Source: Mesorhizobium loti (lineage in GTDB: Bacteria > Pseudomonadota > Alphaproteobacteria > Rhizobiales > Rhizobiaceae). From it: 64,000 bases of DNA. The DNA lies in assembly GCF_002858745.1 (NCBI RefSeq), contig NZ_PJRO01000005.1:254865-318864 (forward strand), read 5' to 3'. Below, one piece after another: positions 42,286-51,464 of the stretch (positions are counted from its first letter, which is position 1; every line of letters begins with the position of its first letter). A program made the position numbers and the translations under genes. Under the pieces are notes generated by a model. It was not told where the DNA came from, did not search any database, and saw only the letters and a list, made by a program, of their open reading frames with translations.

Positions 42286-43185
42286 ATGGAACAGCATGCG
42301 ATGTCCGGGTTCGAGAGCCGCGCGGTCGAGACGGCGCAAGGCGACGTGTTCGTACGATTGGGTGGCGCGGGGCCGCCACTGCTGTTGCTGCATGGATTTC
42401 CGCAGACAAGCCTGATGTGGCGCGATGCCGGCCTGACGATGGCGCCGCATTTCACCGTCATCGCTGCCGACCTGCCGGGTTATGGCGCCAGTGATTGTCC
42501 GCCCGCCGGCCAGGGACATGACGCCATGTCGAAGCGGGCCATGGCGGCAACGCTGGTCGAGGCAATGGCGGCCCTCGGGCATCGCCGCTTCGCACTGGCG
42601 GGCCACGACCGCGGCGGGAGGGTTGCCTATCGCATGGCGCTCGACCATCCCGACGTGGTGACGAAAATGGCAGTGCTCGATGTCATCCCGACCTTCGAAG
42701 TGTGGGACAGGGCAGATGCGCGTCTTGCCCTGGCGTTCTGGCCGTTTTCACTGTTGGCGCAGCCGGCGCCATTGCCCGAGCGGCTGATCGGCGCCGCACC
42801 CGAAGCGGTCGTTGACAATGCCCTGGGTGAATGGGGCTCACCGCCCGGGGTCTTTTCCCCTTCGGTTCGGGATGCTTATGTCGCCGCGCTGCGCGATCCG
42901 GCGCATGTCCATGCTATCTGCGAGGAATATCGCGCTGCAGCCAGCGTCGACCGCGAGCACGACCACGCCGATCTCGACAGGGGACGGCGGATCGCCTGTC
43001 CGCTGCTCGTGTTGTGGAGCGCGCATGGCGGCCTGGCCACCTGGTATGAGGAGACCGGCGGGCCACTGGGCATATGGCGGCGTTGGGCAAGGGACGTACG
43101 CGGCCATCCTGTCGACGGCGGCCATTTTTTTCCCGAAGAAAGGCCTGAAGCGACCGCCGGCCTGCTGCTGGATTTTTTCCGGTGA
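42286..43185 (+). CDS. alpha/beta hydrolase of the haloacetate dehalogenase/epoxide hydrolase group
   Basis: 299 residues. The core follows fluoroacetate dehalogenases: LLLHGFPQTSLMWRD, then VIAADLPGYGASD, the nucleophile Asp in GHDRGGRVAYRM with the two substrate Arg residues, and the final His in VDGGHFFPEE. However, the halide-binding His-Trp pair expected just before LAQPAPLPE is Pro-Phe here (FWPFSLLAQP). The enzyme may therefore act on another ester or epoxide. It lies between the NTF2-like gene and a convergent regulator. The start ATG at 42286 could also be 42301. Confidence 0.85.
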   Translation: MEQHAMSGFESRAVETAQGDVFVRLGGAGPPLLLLHGFPQTSLMWRDAGLTMAPHFTVIAADLPGYGASDCPPAGQGHDAMSKRAMAATLVEAMAALGHRRFALAGHDRGGRVAYRMALDHPDVVTKMAVLDVIPTFEVWDRADARLALAFWPFSLLAQPAPLPERLIGAAPEAVVDNALGEWGSPPGVFSPSVRDAYVAALRDPAHVHAICEEYRAAASVDREHDHADLDRGRRIACPLLVLWSAHGGLATWYEETGGPLGIWRRWARDVRGHPVDGGHFFPEERPEATAGLLLDFFR

Positions 43186-43218
43186 CGAGAAGGACCGTTG
43201 ACGAGCGGTCCAGAGCCC

Positions 43219-43905
43219 TCAGCTCGGCAACGCGTCGAGGTAATCCTGGAAGCGTTTGCCTTTCTCGTTCTTGAAGGTTGTGCCCGTCACCTCAGCCTTC
43301 CCGATTCTGTCGAGGCGGAAATTGCGGAAGGCGTTGCGGGCTTCACACCACGCGGTCAGCAGCCACACCGCGTCGAACAAGGTCAGGCCCAACGGGCGCA
43401 CGAGGCGCTCGCGGCTCTCCTTTCCGCTGAGATCCGTGTAGTCCACGGCAAGCATCATGCGCTTGCGGATGGACCGGCGCATCAGCGGCAGGAGTTTGTT
43501 TGCCTGGTCGATTTCCATCGTTTTTCGATAATACGCCCGCAAAGGCAGGTTTCGATAATGGAGCTCGGCCTGGCTGTGCATGGTCGAGCCGAGTTTGCCT
43601 GAAACACGATGCGCGGCCGAAGCCAGCGTGGTGTCGCCCCTTGCCATGACAAGGTGAACGCCGAGCATGATTGCTTCCATTTCGTCCTCGTCGAAATGCA
43701 GTGGCGGCAGGAAATATCCCTTCTCCAGCTGATAGCCGAGGCCGGATTCCCCTCTCACCGGCGCGCCCATGGCCTGAAGCGTCGCCATGTCCCGGTAGAT
43801 GGTCCTGGGCGACACCTCCAGCTTTCGCGCCAGTTCTTCGGCCGAGACGGGCGCGGTCGCGCTGCGAAGGCAGTCCAGCAACTCGAAGAGGCGGAGCGTT
43901 CTCAT
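43219..43905 (-). CDS. YafY-type regulator with HTH_11 and WYL domains
   Basis: 228 residues. The N-terminal winged HTH is RLFELLDCLRSATAPVSAEE, LARKLEVSPRTIYRDMATLQ. A WYL ligand domain follows (IRKRMMLAVDYTDLSGKESR, ERLVRPLGLTLFDAVWLLTA, WCEARNAFRNFRLDRI). YafY-like repressors often control the divergent gene; here that is the small protein at 43988, with the control region at 43906-43987 between them. The motif at the WYL position reads VWLL rather than WYL, a common variant. Confidence 0.88.
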   Translation of the reverse strand: MRTLRLFELLDCLRSATAPVSAEELARKLEVSPRTIYRDMATLQAMGAPVRGESGLGYQLEKGYFLPPLHFDEDEMEAIMLGVHLVMARGDTTLASAAHRVSGKLGSTMHSQAELHYRNLPLRAYYRKTMEIDQANKLLPLMRRSIRKRMMLAVDYTDLSGKESRERLVRPLGLTLFDAVWLLTAWCEARNAFRNFRLDRIGKAEVTGTTFKNEKGKRFQDYLDALPS

Positions 43906-43987
43906 GGATCATGGCTATAGCACCCCCCTGACATAAACTGTCAGGGGTGGCGTTGTATCCGTCCGGTTCCACATGGAGGAGCCGGAC

Positions 43988-44293
43988 ATGACGGGACCGT
44001 GTTTTGAGGTCGTGGTTTACGAGGTCGCGGAAACAGCCGCCGCCGACGTCGAAAGGCAGCTGGCGCGGGAACGCATCATGGCCTTTCCCAGGTTCATCTC
44101 ATGGACGCCATTGTCCGGCATCGAAGACGCGCGCACGCGCGTCGACCTTGTCGTCTGGTCTTGTCTGGAAGTTGCAGTGGCGGCCGGGAAAAAGGTCGGA
44201 ACGGCTGCCGAGTTCGCGGCCTTCAGGAACACCATCAACCACGTCGCGGCCATGGGGCATTACACGAGCACTGCAGCACCCCTGCAACTGTAG
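43988..44293 (+). CDS. small protein divergent from the YafY-type regulator
   Basis: 101 residues from the ATG at 43988 behind GGAGG. Sequence blocks MTGPCFEVVVYEVAETAAAD, RERIMAFPRFISWTPLSGIE and ARTRVDLVVWSCLEVAVAAG suggest a ferredoxin-like alpha+beta barrel of the Dabb or antibiotic-monooxygenase type, though no His or Asn active site is evident. In similar arrangements elsewhere such a gene is the target of the YafY-type repressor. Function unknown. Confidence 0.75.
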   Translation: MTGPCFEVVVYEVAETAAADVERQLARERIMAFPRFISWTPLSGIEDARTRVDLVVWSCLEVAVAAGKKVGTAAEFAAFRNTINHVAAMGHYTSTAAPLQL

Positions 44294-44505
44294 CGTTTGG
44301 CAATGGATCGGCAGATCAGCCAGCTATCGTTCGGCGGCGGGTCTGATATAACAGAATATTCGCAAGTCGTAATATCACGTGCCAGCTCTGGGGCTTTGCT
44401 GAAACACGCATTTCTTTGGATGACCTGCACACAGCCGAAGCCACATCTGCCAGAGGCAGGTTTCGGTCGGCGCCATGACTGTCTGAGCAAAGTTGGGGAC
44501 TTTGA

Positions 44506-45480
44506 ATGACTTCCGGATCCATTCCGATGCAGCGTTTGTCGACGGAAGCCGTACAGCCGCGTTGCCGGCTGGCCTTCGTGCATGATTTCATCGCACGCCA
44601 TGTCGGCGGTTTGCATTTCCACCCGGCCGACAGCGCGAATGTGAAGATCGACCTGGAGGCCATGCATCTGCCCGGCGGCCTGACGGTGGGTCTTGGCCAA
44701 TATGCTCCGATGCGCGGCGCGCGTACCCGCGAGCTGCTGCAGGACGGCCGCGAACACTACCTGCTTACCATCCATGGCGAAGATCACGAGATGTCGGTCG
44801 ACGGCGGCAAGCCCGTCACGGTCCGGGCTGGCGATCTTCTGCTGATCAACGAGGCGCGTGCCTTCGAGTTCCGGCTGCACAGGCCGGTCGATATCGAGGT
44901 CATTTCACTGGACCGGCAGGCATTGGCGCGTTTGGCCCCGCTCGTCGATATGGAGCCCAGCTACATCGTGCCGGCCGAAACACCGCACTCACGGCTTTTG
45001 GCGCATTACGCCAATATGATCCGCCGCGATGCACCGCGCACGAAAAAGGCCGGCGAGGTTGCGTCGCGCCATATCTACGATCTTGCTGCGCTGGTACTCG
45101 ACGGCTTCGTGCGCGGCGGCGCCGAGCGCAATGAAACAAGCATAACCGCCGCACGCCTGAAACTGGTCAAGCAGGACATTGCGGATCGGCTTGTCGAAGC
45201 CGGCCTCAACATCGATGCGGTCGCCAGGCGCCAGGGTGTGTCTCCACGCTATATCCAGCGCCTGTTCGAGAGCGAAGGGACGACCTTCTCCGATTTTGTC
45301 CGCGCCGGCAGGCTCGATCTGGCGTTTCGGCTGCTCGCTGACCGCGAGCACGTCCGCACCGCAATCGCGGCGATCGCCTACGAAGCCGGCTTCTCCGACG
45401 TCTCGGCCTTCAACCGCGCCTTTCGCCAGCGCTTCGGCGTGACGCCGTCTGAAATCAGGGCCAGCATCCTGGTCCGATAG
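44506..45480 (+). CDS. AraC-family regulator (paralogue of the one at 51465)
   Basis: 324 residues. The N-terminal part is an AraC-binding-like cupin domain (LEAMHLPGGLTVGLGQYAPM, RELLQDGREHYLLTIHGEDH). The C-terminal part is the AraC HTH pair (LNIDAVARRQGVSPRYIQRL, FESEGTTFSDFVRAGRLDL, IAYEAGFSDVSAFNRAFRQR). It is closely similar along its whole length to the regulator at 51465, and the two flank the secreted protein/autotransporter/IalB genes, so both probably regulate that surface module. Confidence 0.9.
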   Translation: MTSGSIPMQRLSTEAVQPRCRLAFVHDFIARHVGGLHFHPADSANVKIDLEAMHLPGGLTVGLGQYAPMRGARTRELLQDGREHYLLTIHGEDHEMSVDGGKPVTVRAGDLLLINEARAFEFRLHRPVDIEVISLDRQALARLAPLVDMEPSYIVPAETPHSRLLAHYANMIRRDAPRTKKAGEVASRHIYDLAALVLDGFVRGGAERNETSITAARLKLVKQDIADRLVEAGLNIDAVARRQGVSPRYIQRLFESEGTTFSDFVRAGRLDLAFRLLADREHVRTAIAAIAYEAGFSDVSAFNRAFRQRFGVTPSEIRASILVR

Positions 45481-45528
45481 GCCTCCGCGCTTCTGTCGCC
45501 ATTCGCTTTCGAGTTCTCAAAATTTAGA

Positions 45529-45557
45529 TGTTGGATGATCTGACGGATCATCCAACA
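45529..45557. promoter_or_regulatory. 12-bp perfect inverted repeat TGTTGGATGATC-5 nt-GATCATCCAACA
   Basis: It sits 49 bp after the AraC stop and upstream of the secreted-protein gene, with a 5-nt loop. TGGATGATC is typical of GntR-type operator half-sites in rhizobia, so an operator is as likely as a terminator. No T-run follows. Confidence 0.6.
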
Positions 45558-45624
45558 GCTTGATTGTATTGCAGGTTTTCGGCGTCCAATTTTTCTTGGC
45601 ATTAGTTCGTTCCCTGCAAAATCC

Positions 45625-46377
45625 GTGCGCCGCGATCCAAGACAGTCCCGTCGTTCTCCGCGTAGAGGTTCGCTGACAGTGCAGATGCGGGCCCCGAAAG
45701 CTCGCCTCCACGACATCGGAAATGCGGTACGGGGGACCTACGTGAAGAGGATCGATATCCTGGGCGCGCGCTTGCTGACCAACAGCAGGACTGGCGACGC
45801 GCGAGAGACGCAAGCCACGGCGCGGGTCGCTGAAACCTCGCGCCCGTGGCTGCGGACGAGCCACGGTTTTCGCGAATTGTTTTGGGTAACGCGGCACGCG
45901 CTGGCAATTGTATTTTGTGCCGGTGCGACGTTGGCGTCTGGCCCAGCGACGGCGCTGACGAGCAGCGAGGCCGCCAGCGTCGTCGACCTTATAGAAGCGC
46001 TGCAGCCGCAGTTCGGCTCCTTCGCCTATGACGAAGAGATCGTGGCCGAATGGTTCGAGCGCGATGCCGAGGGTTCCGGCCTGATCACGGCTGCCGGCTT
46101 TACCGAAGAGAGCTGGAAGGCCGCAGTCGGCGAGACCATGCGCGGTTTCCTGGCGGTGGTCAGCGAGACCGAACTGCAAGGTGTCTTCGAGGACCTGAAG
46201 ACCGGCATCCGCAGGCTTGGCCAGTTGAACGACACCCAGAAGGAAGAAGCCATCGAGTCCCTCAATGAGGAATTCGAAAGGATGCAGACCATGCGCGTCG
46301 AGGGCGGCCGTTTCGCCGACGTGGTGCGCCCGCTCGAGGAGCGGCTGCGCGACGTGGTGCTGCCTCGCACCGAGTGA
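45625..46377 (+). CDS. exported hypothetical protein upstream of the autotransporter
   Basis: The open frame gives 250 residues, but a signal-like hydrophobic segment lies deep inside (HALAIVFCAGATLASGPATA at about 92-111), so the true start may be an in-frame TTG at 45877, just before it. The mature part is acidic and helical (SSEAASVVDLIEALQPQFGS, then EEAIESLNEEFERMQTMR). There is no named domain. It ends 52 bp before the autotransporter and may help its folding or be co-secreted. Codon use is coding-like back to about 45745, which keeps the longer start possible. Confidence 0.65.
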   Translation: MRRDPRQSRRSPRRGSLTVQMRAPKARLHDIGNAVRGTYVKRIDILGARLLTNSRTGDARETQATARVAETSRPWLRTSHGFRELFWVTRHALAIVFCAGATLASGPATALTSSEAASVVDLIEALQPQFGSFAYDEEIVAEWFERDAEGSGLITAAGFTEESWKAAVGETMRGFLAVVSETELQGVFEDLKTGIRRLGQLNDTQKEEAIESLNEEFERMQTMRVEGGRFADVVRPLEERLRDVVLPRTE

Positions 46378-46429
46378 AGGCCCTGACGGTCCGCAAATTC
46401 CATTTCACGTGCCATTCGAAAGAGTTTTC

Positions 46430-49400
46430 ATGACACATCTGACCGCTTTGCCGCAGCGCCGACTTCCAATGGCCAGACGGCTGCTTCTCTCGGCCACCGC
46501 GCTGGTGGCTGCGGGGACATTGCTGGCCACGGCAGCAGAAGCTGCCGATTATGAATATACGACCGCAGGGCCGCACAACACCGCTATTACCGTGAGTAAC
46601 GACTTCCAGCGGATTTACGCTCGCAATGGGGTGGAGGCAACATTTGCTGGAACGGTAACTTTTCAAAGCGGAATACCAAAAACCCTATTTATAGGAAATG
46701 TGGATCACCCTGGTGGGACAATTATTTTCTCGCCGACCCGATTGGATTTATTTGCTGATACGAACGAAGTTCTCGTCCAGGGTGGGACGCTTGTTCTTGG
46801 GAATAGCCTTTCCAGGGATTTGATATCGTCCGGTGATCTGGGGCTGCTTGTTAATCAGGCGACACTGGATCTGCGTGGCAACGCGCAAACTTTGAGGAAA
46901 TTTTTAGGGGCCTTAAGTTCCAGTATTGTCAATGATCTAGCGGGTACGACCGCTGTTTTGACCATGGCGCCAAGCAGTGCGGGCGCAATTCGCCATCTTG
47001 GGGTATTGAAAGACGGGGCCGGCGTGCTCGCCTTGAATATTGCCAGTGGCAGCACCATCAACCTGTCCGGCGCTAACACATATTCCGGTGGAACGACCAG
47101 CACCAACAGCCGCGTTACCGTCGGTCATTCGAATGCGTTTGGCACCGGTACAGTCAGTTTGTCCGGGTCAGAATTGCTTTTGCTTCACGGAGTCAATGTA
47201 TCGAATAATCTGAATATCGGGAACTCGGCCATCGCGATATTCGAGGTCGCCGGTGGCACAGCGGCTTCGTTGGGCGGAAGCGTCAGCGGCAGCACCGACT
47301 TCTTCAAGACCGGCAACGGCGTGCTTGAATTGAGGGGTGAAGCACAAGGAATTGCCCGCTATTTCATCAACGCGGGTACGCTGACCGCCAATTCATCCAC
47401 CGGCAACGCCATAGCCGACACTGCATCGATTATCCTCAATCCGAGCGCCACCCTTCGGGTCATGACCAGCGAGACGGTTGCCGATATCGCCGGCCAAGGC
47501 ACGATCAGCCTTGACGACGATGAAACGTCGGCTCTCCGCATAGGCCGGAACCAGTTTGAGACGTCGTTTTCCGGCCGCATCGTCGGCGGCGGCAGCTTGA
47601 TAAAGTTCGGTGACAATGAGCTGAGCCTTGCAGGCGGCAACACCTATTCCGGCGGAACAACCCTGGAGCAAGGTACAATCGTTGCAAGGGGCACCGATGC
47701 GCTCGGCAGTGGAAGGCTGCTTGTCGGCGGTACTTCCCGTCTCGAGCTTCGAAACGAAGTTCGTCTCGATAACAACATCGATTTCGAGAGATATGCAGCC
47801 GGCACATCCTTCCTCGAAATTGGAGTGGCAAATAGCCATGTCGCAACCCTGGGCGGCGTGTTTCACGAGGTCAATCCGCATCTTGGCGACTTCGGTTTCA
47901 CCAAGGTGGGCGACGGCACGCTGGTTCTCGCCGGTACGGGCTCGGACGCCGCCTTCGCAGAGGTGTGGGGCGGCACACTGCAGGTCGACGGGAGTATCTC
48001 GGCGCCGGTTACCGTGCTGGCGGACGCCAGGCTCACCGGCAGAGGGACAGTCGACGGCAACGTGCTGATCGAGGACGGCGGCGTGCTGGCGGGCCGCGCC
48101 GGTGATCGCCTCACGATCGGCGGCAACCTCCTGCTGAACGACAATTCCCAAGTCAACGTTACGCTCGGTGCGCCAAGCTCCGGCGCACTCTTCGACGTCG
48201 GCGGCAATCTGACGCTCGACGGCCAGTTGAACATCACGGATGCCGGCGGCTTCGGGCAAGGCGTCTACCGGCTGTTCGATTATAACGGTTCCCTGACCGA
48301 CAACGGCCTGGACATCGTCGGCTCGCCGAACGGCATTCCGCGCGCCGACATCTCCGTCCAGACCGTCATTGCCAGCCAGGTCAACATCGTGGTTGCCGGA
48401 AGCGGTCCCGGGCCGATACCGGATGTCCAGTTCTGGGACGGCGGCAACACCACGCCCGACGGTCGGATCGCCGGCGGCAGCGGAACGTGGAACGCATCGT
48501 CCAGCAACTGGACCAGCGCCAACGGCCAGGCCAACGCCGCCTGGGGTGGCCGCTTCGCGGTGTTCCAGGGCGAGGAAGGGCTGGTGACGGTCGACAGCAG
48601 TGCTGCGCCGATCGCCATCACCGGCATGCAGTTCGCCTCCAGCGGCTACACCGTCACCGGCGGCAGCCTGGCGCTGTCGGCGCCCGACACGGTGATCCGC
48701 GTCGGCGACGGCACCCAGAACGGTCTGCAAATGACCGCCACCATCGAGACCAGCCTCACCGGCAGCGGCAGGCTGGTGAAGGACGATCTCGGCACGCTGA
48801 TCCTTGCAGGCACCAACAGCTACGCCGGCGACACGGTCGTGCGCAATGGCTGGCTGGTCGGCGACACAAACAGCATCCGCAACAACCTGATCAACAATGC
48901 CGGCGTCGTCTTCGATCAGAGCGGGGACGGCAGCTTCGCCGGTGCCATCGAGGGCGCTGGAAGGACCGTGAAGGACGGCAATGGCAGCCTGACGCTGACA
49001 GGTCGCAGCACGACGGACTGGGGGGTGGCGCGGGGCGCCCTCGTTTCACAGGCCGGTCTGTTCCGCGGCGATGCCGAGATCGGTACTCTCGGCACCCTAC
49101 GCTTCCAGCAGACCGAAGCAGCCGCCTATCAAGGGGTGCTCTCAGGAACCGGCAGGTTCGACATCGTCGGTCGGAACAATGCGCGTGTCATCATGACCGC
49201 CGACAGTTCGGCCTTCGCCGGCTCCACATCGGTTTCGTCGGGCGAGTTGGCAGTCGACGGCAAGCTCGGCGGCCAGACCACGGTGCGCAGCGGCGGCAGG
49301 CTATCGGGCACCGGCACGCTGGGCTCGGTCCATGTCGAGGCCGGCGCGACACACGGCCCGGGCAACTCCATTGGCACCCAGACCATCCTTGGCAACTACA

Positions 49401-50818
49401 CCAACCGCGGCACCCTGCAGGCCGAAGTCAGCCCAACCGCGGCGGACAGGCTGGTGGTCGGCGGCACCGTCGACATCGGCGGCGCCACGCTGGACCTTTT
49501 GATGAGTTCCGCGCCAATCTCGGAATGGAGCACCAACCCCTTCATCCTGATCCAGAACGACGGCAACAACGCCATCGCCGGGCAATTCGCGGGTGTCGTC
49601 AATCCCTTCACCTTCCTCAGCCATTCATTGAACTATGCTGGCGGCGACGGCAACGACCTGACTCTGCAACTCTCCCGCAATGCGGTGAAGTTCGCCGATG
49701 CCGGCAAGACCCGCAACCAGGTCGCGGTCGGCAAGGCCCTCGACGGCATGCCGGGAAGCAGCCAGCTGGTGGGGCATGTCGCATTGCTCAACCAGTCCGA
49801 TGCGCGCGCCGCCTTCGACCAGCTGTCGGGCGAGGTGCATGCTTCGGCGAAGACGGCCCTGGTCGACGATTCCGCCCATATCCGCAGCGCCGTCAACGAC
49901 CGCATCCGTGCCGCATTCGAAGGCGTGGCGGCGAGAGCCATGCCGGTGATGGCCTACGGGCCGGACGGGGGCGAGTTCGATACCGCCAACACCGATCGTT
50001 TCGCGGTCTGGGGCCATGCCTTCGGCAGCTGGAGCAATGTGGATGGCGACGGCAACGCAGCCGAGCTCGAACATTCGACCGGCGGCGTGTTGTTCGGTGG
50101 CGACGCCTTGGTCGCCGACACGCTGCGGCTCGGCCTGGTGGCCGGCTACTCGCAGTCGAGCTTCTCTGTCGACGAGCGCGTTTCTTCGGGTTCGAGCGAC
50201 AACGCCCATCTCGGCATCTATGCGGGCACGAAGGTCGGGCGCATCGCGCTTCGGGGCGGCCTTGCCTATGCCTGGCACGACATCGACACCACGCGCCGGG
50301 TGGCTTTCGGTGGCCTGTCTGAACAGCTGAAGGGCAACTATGACGCCGGTACGTTCCAGGCTTTCGGCGAAGCCGGCTATCGCGTCGACACGCCGGTCGC
50401 GGCTTTCGAGCCCTTCGCCGGTCTCGCCTATGTCAGCCTGCGCAGCGACGCCTTCACCGAAACCGGCGGTATTTCCGCGCTGACGGCGAAGAGCCAGACG
50501 ACCAGCCTGGGCTTCACCACGCTCGGGCTCAGGGCCTCGACGGATTTCCGGTTGGGCGGCATGGCGGCGGCGGTTCGCGGCACGTTGGGATGGCGGCACG
50601 CCTTCGGCGATGTAACCCCGCTTTCTGTGCAGGCTTTTGCCGCTTCCCAGCCCTTCACCATCGCGGGCGTGCCGATCGGCAAGGACTCGGCGATCATCGA
50701 AGCGGCATTGGACCTGAACCTATCGGCGCGAACCACGCTGGGCTTCGCCTATCACGGCCAGCTCTCCGGCAATGCCCAGGATCACGGCATCAAGGCCCAG
50801 CTCGGGGTGCGTTTCTAG
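46430..50818 (+). CDS. type V autotransporter with PATR repeats
   Basis: 1462 residues from the ATG at 46430. A signal peptide ends near ATAAEA. The passenger contains autotransporter-associated repeats such as LSGANTYSGGTT, LAGGNTYSGGTTLEQGTIVA and LAGTNSYAGDTVV in a beta-helix of about 1100 residues. The last 280 residues form the beta-barrel (FAVWGHAFGSWSNVDGDGN, GLVAGYSQSSFSVDERV, FQAFGEAGYRVDTP), ending in Phe (QLGVRF), as required for BAM insertion. The passenger is exposed on the surface, probably as an adhesin. The first 700 residues have lower GC than the barrel, which suggests the passenger was exchanged or evolved faster. Confidence 0.95.
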   Translation: MTHLTALPQRRLPMARRLLLSATALVAAGTLLATAAEAADYEYTTAGPHNTAITVSNDFQRIYARNGVEATFAGTVTFQSGIPKTLFIGNVDHPGGTIIFSPTRLDLFADTNEVLVQGGTLVLGNSLSRDLISSGDLGLLVNQATLDLRGNAQTLRKFLGALSSSIVNDLAGTTAVLTMAPSSAGAIRHLGVLKDGAGVLALNIASGSTINLSGANTYSGGTTSTNSRVTVGHSNAFGTGTVSLSGSELLLLHGVNVSNNLNIGNSAIAIFEVAGGTAASLGGSVSGSTDFFKTGNGVLELRGEAQGIARYFINAGTLTANSSTGNAIADTASIILNPSATLRVMTSETVADIAGQGTISLDDDETSALRIGRNQFETSFSGRIVGGGSLIKFGDNELSLAGGNTYSGGTTLEQGTIVARGTDALGSGRLLVGGTSRLELRNEVRLDNNIDFERYAAGTSFLEIGVANSHVATLGGVFHEVNPHLGDFGFTKVGDGTLVLAGTGSDAAFAEVWGGTLQVDGSISAPVTVLADARLTGRGTVDGNVLIEDGGVLAGRAGDRLTIGGNLLLNDNSQVNVTLGAPSSGALFDVGGNLTLDGQLNITDAGGFGQGVYRLFDYNGSLTDNGLDIVGSPNGIPRADISVQTVIASQVNIVVAGSGPGPIPDVQFWDGGNTTPDGRIAGGSGTWNASSSNWTSANGQANAAWGGRFAVFQGEEGLVTVDSSAAPIAITGMQFASSGYTVTGGSLALSAPDTVIRVGDGTQNGLQMTATIETSLTGSGRLVKDDLGTLILAGTNSYAGDTVVRNGWLVGDTNSIRNNLINNAGVVFDQSGDGSFAGAIEGAGRTVKDGNGSLTLTGRSTTDWGVARGALVSQAGLFRGDAEIGTLGTLRFQQTEAAAYQGVLSGTGRFDIVGRNNARVIMTADSSAFAGSTSVSSGELAVDGKLGGQTTVRSGGRLSGTGTLGSVHVEAGATHGPGNSIGTQTILGNYTNRGTLQAEVSPTAADRLVVGGTVDIGGATLDLLMSSAPISEWSTNPFILIQNDGNNAIAGQFAGVVNPFTFLSHSLNYAGGDGNDLTLQLSRNAVKFADAGKTRNQVAVGKALDGMPGSSQLVGHVALLNQSDARAAFDQLSGEVHASAKTALVDDSAHIRSAVNDRIRAAFEGVAARAMPVMAYGPDGGEFDTANTDRFAVWGHAFGSWSNVDGDGNAAELEHSTGGVLFGGDALVADTLRLGLVAGYSQSSFSVDERVSSGSSDNAHLGIYAGTKVGRIALRGGLAYAWHDIDTTRRVAFGGLSEQLKGNYDAGTFQAFGEAGYRVDTPVAAFEPFAGLAYVSLRSDAFTETGGISALTAKSQTTSLGFTTLGLRASTDFRLGGMAAAVRGTLGWRHAFGDVTPLSVQAFAASQPFTIAGVPIGKDSAIIEAALDLNLSARTTLGFAYHGQLSGNAQDHGIKAQLGVRF

Positions 50819-50893
50819 AGCTGTTGGCCCCGGCTGCCCGCTCCGCATCGGAGCGGGCCCTCGCTCTTGTTTCAACCAATGAAAGGCCGCGGA

Positions 50894-51430
50894 ATGACCG
50901 GATTTCGTTTTTGCCGCGTGAGGCCAATCGTTGTCGCGGTCGCGCTGATGGCAACCGCCAGCGTAATTGATGCCGCGCCTTTGCCCGGTGGCTCAAGCTC
51001 GCTGATGGAAACCTATGACGACTGGAGCGTGGTCTGCCAGGTGCGGTCGGATGTCACGTCCTGCGCCGCGCGCCAGGTGCAGACAAGCAAGCAGACCAAC
51101 CAGACCGTGCTGGCGATCGAGATCCTCGGGACAGCGAAAGACAAGCTGAGCGGCTTCCTGCTTCTGCCGCTCGGGCTTGCCCTTGCCGAGGGCGCCCGGT
51201 TCAAGATCGATGACGGTGCCGCGGAAGCTGCCGTCGCCTTCACCACCTGCCTGCCGCAAGGCTGCGTGGTGCCGCTCGATCTCGGCGCCGACGTGACGGC
51301 CAGGCTGCGCGTCGGAAAGACGCTCACCATCAACATCGTCGCCACCGACACGGCCAAGCCTCTTGCGCTGCCGGTTTCGCTCAAGGGGTTCGCAAACGCC
51401 CTCGACCGGGTGTCGGATCTGACGAAGTGA
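50894..51430 (+). CDS. invasion-associated locus B (IalB) family protein
   Basis: 178 residues from the ATG at 50894, behind GAAAGG. A signal peptide is followed by the IalB core: ETYDDWSVVCQVRSDVTSCA, then LLPLGLALAEGARFKIDDGA, then FTTCLPQGCVVPLDLG. The conserved Cys pairs (VVCQ/TSCA and TTC/QGC) probably form disulfides. IalB proteins are periplasmic or outer-membrane-associated; in Bartonella the founding member promotes erythrocyte invasion. It follows the autotransporter by 75 bp, so the two are likely co-transcribed. Confidence 0.9.
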   Translation: MTGFRFCRVRPIVVAVALMATASVIDAAPLPGGSSSLMETYDDWSVVCQVRSDVTSCAARQVQTSKQTNQTVLAIEILGTAKDKLSGFLLLPLGLALAEGARFKIDDGAAEAAVAFTTCLPQGCVVPLDLGADVTARLRVGKTLTINIVATDTAKPLALPVSLKGFANALDRVSDLTK

Positions 51431-51464
51431 GCTCGGTGCCGAGGCGGCAAGGCGGGGGCGGCCA

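Noticed and set aside
47393..48730. 445-codon antisense frame opposite the autotransporter passenger
   Set aside because: It arises from the repetitive GC-rich passenger; composition is unlike a real protein and there is no start signal.
48487..50322. 611-codon frame in another frame of the autotransporter
   Set aside because: A GC-bias shadow: rich in Arg, His and Gln, without domains, fully inside a clear autotransporter gene.
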